From positions 40,222,873 through 40,286,872 of the forward strand of contig JACGWO010000003.1 in the NCBI GenBank assembly GCA_034509735.1: a stretch of DNA of 64,000 bases, in the 5' to 3' direction. How positions within the stretch are numbered: the stretch's first letter is position 1; every line of letters begins with the position of its first letter. The translations under genes were made by a program, and so were the position numbers. Under the pieces are notes generated by a model that was given only the letters and a program-made list of their open reading frames with translations, was not told the DNA's origin and did no database searches. This DNA comes from Sesamum alatum (Eukaryota; Streptophyta; Magnoliopsida; Lamiales; Pedaliaceae). This document shows, piece by piece, positions 1-11,434 of the stretch.

Positions 1-491
1 TTTTCTAAATTTCACTCTTTTTATTTGACATTAATAGTTCAATATGATATATAATTATAATAAAATAATTTTGAAAACAAACTAATAAAGATCAAATACA
101 AGAAACATTATACAAAAAAAAATATTTTGATTCTTTTTAGTTAAATGAGCAAAAAAACAAAACAAAAAAGGAACAAAAAATGAAGTAATGAACATTTTTT
201 TATTTAACTAAAATCAATTAACAAATGTCACAAATCTAAAATTTAAATTTAACAATTTCACACTTAACAGTTAACAAAAATAATCTAAGTTTAAGAGAAA
301 TAATATTTTCAAACTTAACGGAACTAATCTACGCTCAAACTTAAATATTTCCAACCCATCATTACTATCTAATCTACCCATCTTCTACAATCTACACTTC
401 TACAATCTACAATATACACTATACAAGTATTTGTTGGTGTTGTTGAATGCTAAGAAATTGAAAATAAAGAAGAGAAATTAGGGATTTTGTA
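1..491. other. AT-rich intergenic sequence, no gene seen
   Basis: Very AT-rich sequence with many short A and T runs. All frames are closed at short intervals, and I see no recognisable RNA gene or transposon end. Confidence 0.6.
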
Positions 492-722
492 ATGCATTTA
501 TACAGGATATTGACCCGGCCGGTTCAATCAACCCAGCACTGGGTCAACCGGTTCACCGGTCGAACCACCGGACCGAACGATTTTTCGCAAAAAAAAAAAA
601 AAAAAAAAAAAAAAGGTTTTTTGTCTCGTCCGATTTTCAGGCTTTATACGGCCCGTTTTGTGGCCCGGATGACGGTTCGAACAATCCGACCGATCGGACT
701 GGGCTGGGTTTCAAAACATTGA
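492..722. repeat. GC-rich dispersed repeat rich in ACCGG motifs, with internal poly-A
   Basis: An abrupt GC-rich island in AT-rich DNA. Both halves repeat motifs such as ACCGGTTCACCGGTCGAACC and GACCGATCGG, and a run of about 24 A lies at 590-614. The outer parts look weakly inverted (TTGACCCGGCCGGTTC on the left, the complement of TGGGCTGGGTTTCAAAAC on the right), which suggests a decayed DNA transposon. The 76-codon open frame here is a by-product of the base composition, not a gene. Confidence 0.5.
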
Positions 723-1309
723 GTGAATGTATTCAAGCTCTTGAAAGTTTGTACCACGTCTTACTTCTTAAAGATACAACCTCTACACAACACTTATTAG
801 TATTCTTCTCATTAAACCATTAGAGAATATTTTACCCACATCAAAAGTAACGATCTTAATTTTTAATTATTGAATAGTTAAACAATAAAAGGACTTTGTA
901 AATCACAGTAGCAATATTGAAAGTTTCACCAGTCAAATGGTAAATGACTTCATACGTACCTGAGGATTGAATAATTTGAAGATGCCACAAAAATATTCAG
1001 CATCAAATAATGAAGCAATTGCAAATTATTTTATAAGTCATAATATGTAGAGCAATATTAAGAGTTAATCGAGTCAAATAAACCATAACTTTGTCACTTG
1101 GGATGATTGAATCCCATAGTAGAATGAAAGAAAATAAATTAAATGTCTTTGACAAATTAAAACCTAAAACAAAAACACCAAAGTTCTCCTCCAAAAAGAG
1201 GGAAAAAAATTAATTCGAGAGTCCAATTGTGAAAATAATTGTTCCGTTGCATCAGAACTAAAAATGAATCGCATTAGCATTAGTAGATAGGTACCGCTTG
1301 AACGGTCAA
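723..1309. other. Intergenic sequence, nothing recognised
   Basis: AT-rich with only short chance reading frames. No splice-linked coding signal or transposon terminus was recognised. Confidence 0.5.
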
Positions 1310-1495
1310 TTTGGCCTAGTTCAGTTGGCAAAACTGAGGCCCCGTGATCCTACAGGCCATGGGTTCGAATTCCCTACGTGAGATGATTTGTTTCTACTGT
1401 ATAGTAGGTTTATTTGTTGTTTTAATAGCAAAATATTAGTTTATTTGATATTATCGATATGATTGTTGTATTTGTCTCTATCCAATATTGAAAAA
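1310..1495 (+). mobile_element. tRNA-derived SINE
   Basis: A degenerate tRNA-like head carries an A-box-like stretch (TAGTTCAGTTGG) and a B box (GGGTTCGAATTCC). It is followed by an unrelated body and a short A run near 1491. The anticodon and acceptor stems do not fold properly, so this is not a working tRNA gene. The body (about 1383-1490) recurs at 34667-34720 and 35252-35320, where a later insertion splits it. That second copy supports a dispersed retroposon family. No clear target-site duplication was found. Confidence 0.65.
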
Positions 1496-2061
1496 AAAGT
1501 TCATAATTTGAAGATTAAAAATTTAATTAAGGACTTAATTCATACACCGTTAAAGTCTTTGTACAATGAACTAAAAAAACTCACTACATAGTCGGTAATA
1601 AGTATTAGGGTAAACTTCAATTTTTGTATTGATTTTACTTTACTGTGGTAAATATCATTAATTTACTATTATTTTTAAATTATAATCATTTATAATTTAC
1701 GGAACAATTCATTTTTATTTCGCAATGAAGTATAAAATATTCCATACACACAGGAATTTCATCATCACGTTTTTAAAGGGAAGAAAAATGAAAATGAAAA
1801 AAGTTTATTTAATCGCATATGAACTGCCATGAATCCAAGACTTGGTCCAAAAATAAAACATAAAAATAAAAATAAAAATGAAATGAAATTACTATGTCCC
1901 CTGGCACGTGTGAAACACACGTGTCGGGATCCTCATTCTGCGTTGCCTCCGTTTCAATCTTGCTTTTCACCTCTTTTAAGCTCTCACTATAATTCCAAAA
2001 CCTCACACGCACTGAAAAACACAGTAGCTGTAATTGAGCGGTCGATCATCGCATTTTCAGT
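1496..2061 (+). promoter_or_regulatory. Upstream region and leader of the MPP alpha gene
   Basis: AT-rich up to about 1880, then more mixed composition leading into the gene. It contains the paired G-boxes annotated separately. The transcription start is not determined; a short leader beginning between about 1930 and 2000 would fit the composition change. Confidence 0.4.
1905..1923. promoter_or_regulatory. Two G-boxes (CACGTG) in a short inverted arrangement
   Basis: Two perfect CACGTG hexamers at 1905-1910 and 1918-1923 lie within a near-palindrome (CACGTGTGAAACACACGTG), 139-157 bases before the MPP alpha start codon. CACGTG cores are bound by plant bZIP and bHLH factors. That role here is inference from motif and position only. 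Confidence 0.45.
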
Positions 2062-5000
2062 ATGTACAGAACGGCGGCGTCTCGAGTTAGGGTTCTCAAG
2101 GTCAGCCATAATCCCCTTCCGCTGTCCTATTAATCCTGGCTCCACATACATTGCACACGGTTGCTCCGTGATGCATGTGCATGTATATCTGCATGTGTCT
2201 TGTTCGCATTTTTCATTCTCTGATTTCTGCTCTGAGATGAATTTTCTAGGTCTCTGTGTGTGTGTGTGTGCGTGTTTTTATAATGTTTATGATGAAAGTT
2301 GAATCTTTTATTATCTAAACATTAGCATGAGCATGGGAAGCTGTTTCTGTTGTCTCAATGATTTTTTTGTATAACTGGGCGTATGGTAGAACTTGAATTT
2401 CTATTGTCTTAAGACTTAATTCTGATCATCGGAAGCGGTTTCCTGAATGATTAATATGAAACAGAAGCATATAACTTTCATGTGCCGGTTGGTTGAATAA
2501 AATGATTTCTTATGATAAAATCGCAATTCTATAAGCTTGATACCTTATCATTATAATCTGTAAGATTTTAGTGAAATGATTAATATCTGGTAGGATCATT
2601 TACCTTCCAGTTTTTGGTTTCGTTTTTTGTCTGTAAAATTGACATTTATAGTAAAAGTTAGATTTTCAGTTGCCCCTGAAATTAGGAAATTTGTATTGTG
2701 TGTGTGCCAGTGAAAGTTAGGTTCTGGGTTGCTCTCGGAAGATGTGTTTGGGAGCACATAAATATTTTATGAGTAGTAATATTAGTCCATGATCCCAGCT
2801 CACAACATTGGCTTTAATTTTAAAACTGTTAATGTTTGTATGTCTCTCTTAATTGCGTCGCTCTTTACTAATCTGTATCATGATGATATGTGGAACAGGA
2901 TGTTTGATGTCATATCTAAATAATTGCTATAGCCTGAACTTTAATTTTCTCCCTCTGACAGGGCCAAACAGATTATAGGGGATTGGCTAGATATGTAACT
3001 GCTAGTGCTGTTGCAGCCAAGTCATCATCAGGAGGTTTCTTTAGTCGGTTGACGGGTGATCAGTCCTCATCACTCCCATCCCTAAACTTTCCACTTAAGG
3101 ATGTTAATCTTCCCCCTCCATTGCCGGACCATGTTGAGCCTGGACAGACTAGGATCACCACACTTCCAAATGGTTTCAAGATTGCCTCTGAAACAGCAAC
3201 AGTATGAGACTATTTTACGTGTTTTACGTTTTTACTCACAGCAAAAATAATTATTGTTCTCTGTATAAACAAAGTGGTAATAATTTGATTTTTTAATCAG
3301 AGCCCTGTAGCTTCAATTGGCTTATATGTGGCTTGTGGCTCAATATATGAAAGACCAGCTTCATATGGGGTCACACATCTATTGGAGCGTATGGCATTCA
3401 AAAGTACCACTAACCGGAGTCACTTGCGGATAATAAGAGAAATTGAGGCAATCGGGGGAAATGTAACTGCATTGGGTTCTCGAGAGCATATGAGCTATAC
3501 ATACGATGCACTAAAAACCTATGTTCCTCAAATGGTAGAGCTCCTTATTGACTGTGTTAGAAATCCTGCGTTTTTGGATTGGGAAGTCAAGGAACAGGTA
3601 CCTAGGGCCTTCTCCATCTAAGTTGCTTTTTAAGACATTCTTTTCTATTCTTAATCTTGCAATGAGATATGCGATGCCCTTTACAGCTCCAGAAAGTGGG
3701 TGTTGAAATTAATGACAGCTCCAGAGACCCTCATCAATTGCTTTTGGAGGCCATTCATTCAACTGGCTACTCTGGTCCCTATGCAAATGGTCTTTTGGCC
3801 TTAGAATCTGCAGTTAACTGTTTGAGCAGTACTGTTCTGGAGGAGTTTGTTGCTGTGAGTCGCAAAATCATAATTTCACTTTCTCTTTTTTTTTTTTTTT
3901 CCTTTACTTTTTTACGTTACAGTCATCATTATATTCTTTCTCTATCCATTTTAGGACTATATTTATTCTAATTGCTTATGATGTTCTTTAGGAACACTAT
4001 ACTGCTTCCAGGATGGTCCTTGCAGCATCAGGTGTTGACCATGATAAGTTGTTGGAATATGCAGAACCACTTCTTTCTGACCTTCCTAATGTTTCCCGTC
4101 CTGTGGAGCCAAAGCCAGTTTATACAGGGGGAGATTTTCGTCGTCAAGGTGATTCAGGGGTGTGTATTAGAAAATTCCTTGATTACATTGTTGTACCATT
4201 CACATTCCCTAAATGATGATTTGGGATCATTAATAATAACTTGTCTTTTTTTAATAAAAACACAATTTATGCTAGATGACTCACTTTGCTCTAGCATTTG
4301 AGCTCCCTGGTGGCTGGTTGAAGGAAAAGGACGCCATAACATTGACTATTCTTCAGGTTTGCTCATTCAGTCACTTCATTTTTCCCCTAAAGCTTTGTAA
4401 TTCCTTTTTCAGTTTCTGTTCAAGTGATTAGTGAATATACTGAAGAAAGTTAAGCGACTGAAGGATGTCTTTACTCTGATTTCTTTATTCTATCTAATTC
4501 TGTTATGGAGTAATTCATGTTTACTCTTCTTATTGCAATCTAGTTTTCGTATGTTTTTGTCTGAATGTCATCTTATAAGAAATTGCTGATTATATCTACC
4601 TCATAGATGCTCTTGGGCGGAGGTGGATCTTTCTCAGCTGGTGGTCCTGGAAAAGGGATGTACTCAAGATTATGTAAGTTTGACATTGTTTTCATTGTGC
4701 CATGAAACTTGATGCATGACTTAGTTCATGTATAACAAGAATTTTGACTCTGTATGTATATGGATATGCACCCATATATGTATTCCCATTGTAACACCTA
4801 ATTGTTTCTCCACAACAATAAGTTCATGCTTTTATGTTATCATGATTTATCCATTTTTTATTTTATTATTTTCTTATCTTAATGAGGGCTTGGATGAATC
4901 TTCTGCAAATATTTATTATAATAATTTATATGTTTAACTGGTATGTAGATTTGCGTGTCCTGAACGAGCATCCCCAGATTCAATCCTTCTCTGCATTTAA

Positions 5001-6989
5001 CAACATTTACAATCATACTGGATTATTTGGAATTCAAGCTACCACGGTAAGGTTTTCCAGTTTTGCATACATTTCGGAAAGGGAAATACTTGTATATGGA
5101 TTATGCTCATGTGTAATGCTGCAATATCGTTTGGGTTATTATTTAATCTTGCTTTTCATGTATTATTGATTTGGATTAATTGCTTCTATATTCTCTCTCA
5201 GCACAATGCAAATACATAATTTTGCCGTTTCTGTTTTTTGGCTTGTGTTGTTTAACTATGCAATTATAGTGTTCAATGCTTTTAAATATTTTGTGTGTGT
5301 ATCTCGTAAAAGCAACATAGCCTCAATTGTTCAAATTTAAGGGGCTATTAGAGGCTAATTGATTATTAAAACAAATTTAAAGGGCTACTCATTTATAGTT
5401 TTGGAACAGTTTTAGATGTTCCATTCAGAAGCATCACGGGCCTCACATTGCCATATGGGTATCGCTTTTGGTTATATCTTGCAATTGGTGAATATCTATG
5501 ACGCCTATGCATCTAAATAACTAATCCGTATTTGAGTAATTTAATACTTCTAATTAGATTTTCTATTTCCATTATTGTGAAACATTAGTTACAGCCAAGT
5601 TAGTCTCTTTCATGCTCTCTACACCATAGAGCATTTTCTGTTAATATTTCCCTACATCATTTGTTTCCATATTGCTGCTTATGATTCCATTTGGTAGAAA
5701 ATTTTCATGTTTGAGGATGAATAAAAGATCAAATTTTAGAAAATCTTATTGCTCATTGCAAGGTGATGTTAGGAATTGCTTTATTCCTACTTTTTTGACT
5801 GTCAATTTCGAATCAAAAGTGATGAAGACACTTCGTTGAATTCAGGAATCCGATTTTGCAGTAAATGCCATTGATATAGCTGTTAAAGAACTCATTGCTG
5901 TTGCAACTCCAGGACAAGGTTTGCCATGAATTTTATTTTCTTCTTTGATATGATTGTTGGCCATTTCATCAATGCGCTTGTGTTTCTGATGGATGTTGAG
6001 CCAACAAAAATATATTGACTCAGTTTATGTACTTTCATGAATCCTAAACACTAGATCTACTTATTAAATGCAAGCCTTACTTGAAACGATTATAATATTC
6101 CATTCCACTTCCCTTTTATCCGGTGGAGCTCCTATGCTATTTGAGTGGATTAGAAAATTCTTCTGAACGAAAATCTGCTCATTCTATTACCAGTGATGCT
6201 TCTTTTTCTCTGCCAAACTCATTTCTCCAACCTGTTTGTGTTGTCTTCTTTGCCTTGCAGTTGACAAGGTACAACTAGGTCGTGCGAAAGAGTCGACCAA
6301 GTCTGCCATTTTGATGAACCTAGAATCCAGAGTATGCAATTCTGCTTGACATGAAAAACTTTCTTTCACCCAAAGTAAATGACCTGTCTCTTGTATAATT
6401 CTGCTTGTGTATTCTATTGACTTTGTGGACTATAACTGCAGATGGTTGTATCAGAAGATATAGGTAAACAAATTTTGACATATGGAGAGAGGTGCGTCCA
6501 ATTGTTACAGTTTAATTAACATTGCTTCTTGGTGATCACTAGATGTTGGAATCAATCGAGTGAATTTAACACAGTATCGGGTGCAACCCATAGACCCAAT
6601 GCAATATTGCCCCCATGGACTTGGATTTATATAATGGTGTTTACATACATCTATCTACCGGAGATGCTGAAACTAGGCATTAAGCTAACTATAAATTATC
6701 CACTCTTGCTTTTGTATCTGTAGGACTCCCTTGGGGCATTTCTTGAAGGTTGTCGATGAAATCACAACGCGAGATATTGCTAAAACAGCGCAAAAGCTTT
6801 TATCATCTCCCCTCACAATGGCATCTTACGGCGATGGTAACCACATTTTCCAGAAGTTTTATTTTCCCATTCATGTTATATATTGCATATGATTTATAAG
6901 CTTCAAGTACTTCTCATTTCCCGTTTCATCTATCAGTGCTTCATCTGCCAAGCTACGATTCGGTTAGCCAGAGGTTCCGTTCAAAGTGA
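2062..6989 (+). CDS. MPPalpha: Mitochondrial-processing peptidase alpha subunit (13 coding exons)
   Basis: Non-catalytic alpha subunit of the protease that removes presequences from imported mitochondrial proteins. In plants it also serves as a core subunit of the cytochrome bc1 complex. Exons: 2062-2100, 2962-3201, 3301-3597, 3687-3854, 3992-4159, 4276-4356, 4607-4673, 4949-5046, 5846-5918, 6261-6331, 6442-6491, 6724-6836, 6937-6989. They join in frame to 505 residues, about the usual plant length. The start gives [13 protein letters not shown], an Arg-rich, acid-free presequence typical of the family. Residues 119-123 read HLLER where the active beta subunit has HXXEH, so the zinc site is degenerate, as expected of alpha. 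The glycine-rich substrate loop [14 protein letters not shown] is intact at about 335-348. All introns are GT-AG; the first donor, GTCAGC, is weak. Exon edges were placed by eye from reading frame and family similarity. Confidence 0.95.
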
Positions 6990-7484
6990 AGTCATCCTCG
7001 AGTGGCTCTGATTAGACACCGGCTTTGATCCCTACATGGGGCAGCAATTCAAAATTTTGAGCTACCCTTTGACAGATATTCAATGGAAATGAGGGATGTT
7101 GGAGGCATTACATGAACAACAATTGTAGAGCTTCTTGTTGCCTTTGTTGTTAGGTACACCATAATTGGAATATCGAATTGCTTTGAGGCATAAAACTTGA
7201 TGGTTTACTCTTCAATTTTCTGGATTAAAATGATAAATGGTTGCATTGTTTAAGTTGGTATAGAGTTCAAGATCTTACTTCACTTGGAATTCTTAGTGGA
7301 AAATTTTGCAATAATGCTTAAGTGTTGATGTAATGGATTATGTGATTTGACTACTTAGTAACTTACACTTCAAATATTTTATATTATGACATACAAGTGT
7401 TTTTCTTATTAGTAGGTAAGAAAATAAATTAGGAGAACTCGAAGTGATAGTTATGAGTTAAATGAGTCTGATTCTTTTATTAAA
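6990..7484 (+). other. 3' flank of the MPP alpha gene and AT-rich spacer
   Basis: The first 150-200 bases after the stop are mixed in composition and probably 3' UTR. Beyond about 7170 the sequence becomes AT-rich and unrecognised. Confidence 0.4.
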
Positions 7485-7643
7485 TTGTTGAAAATGATTC
7501 GTGAAATTATTCCATCATATTCTCCTAAATATAATAGTTGAGTTGGGAGAAAATATAGAACATTGGTTGGTTTAACAAATGAAATTCTTATTGAGTCTTG
7601 TATACCCTCAAATTTTCTACGTGAAAGCTATTTTAATAGCATG
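7485..7643 (+). pseudogene. Ty1/Copia integrase fragment
   Basis: One frame reads IIPSYSPKYNS, stop, VGRKYRTLVGLTNEILIESC, then IPSNF. This matches the end of the Copia integrase core (the family pattern PYTPQQNGVAERKNRTL, then a Pro, then a Trp-Glu-Ala position that has decayed here). An in-frame stop replaces the conserved Gly region. No LTRs or other pol domains are visible nearby, so it is an isolated scrap. The similarity is judged from memory of the family pattern. Confidence 0.5.
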
Positions 7644-7979
7644 TTATGTGTTGAATTAAATGACGCATAATAAACAAACTTATCATTGAAAAAGCTCGAT
7701 TTCCAAAGCCTGCAACTAGATTTTGCAATCGTAAGGCTAATTGGGACAGCAGATGTTTTGGCAAAAGGGGAGACGTCCCTAATTTTGAAAATATCGTTTT
7801 TAATCCTACCATGGTCATTTGATAAATATTTTGATTTCAAATCGATTGCACATGTAGAAAAATACATTTTTGTTATTGAATTTACAACAATAGAATAATG
7901 GTCTTACAACAATGATTATTAATTTTTTGAAATATAATTGTTTATACTAATATTTCAATGAGAGAAATATCTATACTAA
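7644..7979. other. Spacer between Copia scrap and Helitron
   Basis: Overlapping short open frames occur on both strands at 7628-7898, but none resembles a known protein. It may be further decayed retrotransposon. Confidence 0.35.
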
Positions 7980-9594
7980 TCTATACTAATTATAAAAAGA
8001 AACCTTCTTTTGTGTCTAATTTGGAAGTTATTTATGGATTTTTACAACAATTGCCCTTTGTTTCTTTTAAAATACATTGGCTAATTTCTTTCTACAATAT
8101 CAATTAATTATTTGTAGAGGACAAAAAAGAAAATTCACCATCTTATTGGTAGTTCTCATACCAAATTCACAAACTACCAAATATACCCTCTTTCCATAAC
8201 CACCCATGTTTTCCACCAACCTTTTATTTTCTTTTCTTCTTTTTCTCTACAAAAACCCAATTAAAAATATAAAATCTTTCTCACAAATTAATATGTTAAT
8301 ATATTTTCAATAATTTTGTCTTAATAAGAAACATGTAATTAATATGATCTTTATTTTTTTCCTTTTATCCAATTATATATATACATATATATTTTCATAG
8401 GGCATTGATTTTCGTTTTTATACGTAAAGATCAAAGACGCAAAACACAAAAGCTAAACTATTTAATGTTACCACATATATGTTTCATATATAATTGAATT
8501 TTCCTACATATTGCAGACTTGATTTTTTTTAATTGTCAACATTTCTATCAAATAGTAAGTGAATTTACTAATTTAAATTTGTATCTATTTTATCCAATTT
8601 ATGAAACATGAACTCTCATTTTGAAATTAATTAGGAATTTAGGTATGAGATCAATGCACTCGGTTGATGATAACTAATTTCTGTAAACACGTTTTATTTT
8701 AAGCCAAACATATGTGGAATATATTATTTTTTTTCAAATCAAAATTATCATATAATCATGTGTTATAACACGTTAAAATAAATATTAATAATCTCAAGAG
8801 GCATCTAATGATATATATATTTATATATATATATTACTATTATAAAAAGGAATTTTTTTTTAATAAATGGTGGTTATCTCATACTTTTACCATTTCTTTC
8901 AAATTTTGCCGTCCAAAACAAATCTGAATTTTAAGTTCAAAGGATTTTCAAAGATAAAAATGAAAATAACCAAAAAATAATTTAGTTCTCATACTAAAAT
9001 AATGTTGATTCAATTTTGCCCCACTACATGTTACAAAATTATGTGTAGATTTGTAACTAAATAAAAATTGCACACACATATAGTACATTAATAAAATACC
9101 ATAAGAACAAGAAAAAAAAAATCAAGTCGTGGTTGTACTTTTTTTATTTTAATTAAATCTGTTACAAAAAGAAAATCAAAATTCCTTCATTTTTTATCCT
9201 TGAAAATCCTAATAAATATAATTATCAAGTTTAAAATTCAGTTTTATTTTTTAGGGAAAAATTTTTGAAAAAAAAATGTGATAGAAATATGAGATAATCA
9301 CCATTTATTAAAGAAAAACAACTTTTTATTCTATAATAGTATAGATAGATTACTCTCATTCATTAAGTGTTTTTATAAATTAATTTTATAAAGTACTTAT
9401 TTAATTATTTTGCATAATATTATTTTAGATCAAAAAATTAATAAATGTGTGGTTAATGATCTACTAAACTTTGGTCTAAAATAGACCAATATACAAAAAA
9501 TGACCAAAATATACAATTTAAACACACTTATTAATATATATGAATATTTTTATTTTTTTATTTATTCACGCATCGCGTGTGCGTGAACTGCTAG
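7980..9594 (+). mobile_element. Non-autonomous Helitron, first of two in tandem
   Basis: The 5' end TCTATACTAATTATAAAAAG starts at 7980 after an A; an extra CTATACTAAT copy lies just before it. The 3' end has a hairpin (CACGCA at 9567-9572 pairing with TGCGTG at 9580-9585), then AACTG and CTAG at 9591-9594, followed by T. TC start, 3' hairpin, CTRR end and an A/T target are the Helitron signature. There is no Rep/helicase coding. A foldback segment at 8830-9348 lies inside. Confidence 0.7.
8830..9348. mobile_element. Foldback element with Helitron-like ends
   Basis: Inverted arms of about 150 bases flank a central AT-rich part. The left arm runs from TACTATTATAAAAAGG through TAATAAATGGTGGTTATCTC. 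The right arm ends with the complement of TCTATACTATTATAGAATAA at about 9348. Both outer ends resemble a Helitron 5' end, in opposite orientations. It could be a MITE or two Helitron 5' segments head to head. Confidence 0.55.
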
Positions 9595-11162
9595 TTATTA
9601 TATAAAAAAAAAAAAAAAAGGCTCTTTGTGTCTAGAATGGAAGTTATTTTAGGCATTTTACAAAATTTACCCTTTGCTTTTACATAATTCATTTTCATAT
9701 TTCTTTTTGCAAAGTGAAATCTATAATTTGTGGAGGGCAAAAAAAGAAATTCAACACAATAGTGGTAGTTCTCATACCAAATTTTTCAAACTACCTAATA
9801 TTACCCTTATTAACTTCCATTTCTCATTAACCATCATTTTTTTATAAAAAAAAAAAAGGAAAAAAGAAACTCATATTTTATGTTAGATGAACCACTTATC
9901 TCCTCTATTAATTAAGAAAATACTATTAGGACTTTTAATAATGTAATTATTATGTTAGAATTTTTTAATTAATAGTCGTTAACAATATTTTAATTATAAC
10001 AAATTTTTAACAATTTTATGTCTATTAATAGATTTAGCAATTACATCTATTAAGGTTACTTTTAAATTAATTTTGACACAATTTTATATGTTTTTTGTGT
10101 ATAATTGTTATAGATAAAATTAATAGATGTAATTATTAATACGATTATAAACTAAAAGTTATTTTTAATTTACCTATTTTTTGAACAAGATTCTGTTTAT
10201 TACCACTTTCATATGATAAATTATTTCTTCATAAATGTATTTTCAATTATTCAAGTTATGTGATTTGAATGACAGTGAGACATTCTCAAATTTGGTTCTC
10301 CTACCTTTAAATTCAAGGAGTTGCAATTAAAATGTAAAAATTTTGCTTTATCCATTTTTTTTCTTTTCCTTATTAATTTTGTAGATTATGGTTGTTGTTG
10401 GTAATAATAGTTCATTTGTAGAGTTTTTTCATAGTTTTGACATTTAATTTGTGCCTAAATGTTGTGATGGAATTCATCAATTCGTAGATACTACCAGCTA
10501 ACGCGTGCGGTCCTCCCATGCGCAATTTTTAAGTTTAAGTCAGGGCAAGTATACTTAAATTCTTATAATCTAAAAAAAAATAAAGTTGAATAAAATTCTT
10601 AATCCTGTAATTTTCCCCTTTCTAATCAGCATTTTTATTTTTTCTTTTATCCGAAAATTATAGTTTTATATCTATAAAATTTCTATTAGTACTCTCTTTG
10701 CAATTATCCTTTACTTCTACTAAATATTTTGCAAAATGAAAGTTTTTACCCTCAATCTTTATTGTTGCTAGCTTAAATTCAAATTTTTTGACTTTTATTT
10801 TGAATCAATTTCCTCTATCTCCTCCATCGACTGAAGAAAGTTGAGAAAATGATTAAGAGAAAGAAAGTAAACAAAAAAAAATTATATCTTTATTTTTATT
10901 CAAGAAACAAAAATAGAATTACGAAAGAAAAAATCAAATTAGAAAATTCATTTGATTGTTCAACCAACAACACAAAATAATATATAGAAAGTCGATGTTT
11001 TTACGTGAACTCATTATATCTATAAATGGATGAATCCATCAAAATATTTAAAAGTTATGGATATACAATCTAATTTTATTTACAATTAGAAAAATTTCTA
11101 TATTTGCCTTGACTTACATTTAAAAAATTATACACGCGGGAACCGCGTATGTTAGCTGCTAG
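9595..11162 (+). mobile_element. Second non-autonomous Helitron, abutting the first
   Basis: Starts directly after the CTAG of the previous element. Its 5' 230 bases match the first Helitron (for example GGTAGTTCTCATACCAAAT in both). The 3' end has a perfect 6-bp stem with a 3-base loop, ACGCGG-GAA-CCGCGT at 11134-11148, then ATGTTAGCTG and CTAG at 11159-11162. A related 3' end in minus orientation lies at about 10486-10520, so a further copy may be nested. No coding sequence is seen. Confidence 0.6.
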
Positions 11163-11434
11163 TAAATAAAATTTTAATGCATCACGTGTAACGTGCATGC
11201 AAATTTTTTGTCATGCGTCAAAATGACGATCATTGCTGAAGACAATTGCAATAGTTTTCCAGCAGAAAAGCTTTTGTTGTAACTATTGTGAACGGGCAAC
11301 TTTTCATTGCTAACTTTTGTGAATTTTGTGAATTTATCGGGGAAAAGTATATTTTGAGTTCCATAATTTACACCGTTTGTGATTTTGATTTCATTAATTT
11401 TGACGAAGCAATTTTAGTCCAATAATCCACAAAT

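Noticed and set aside
1310..1385. tRNA gene
   Set aside because: It has A-box-like and B-box motifs, but the anticodon and acceptor stems do not pair and the T stem has mismatches. The following body recurs at 34.7-35.3 kb, so it is a SINE head.
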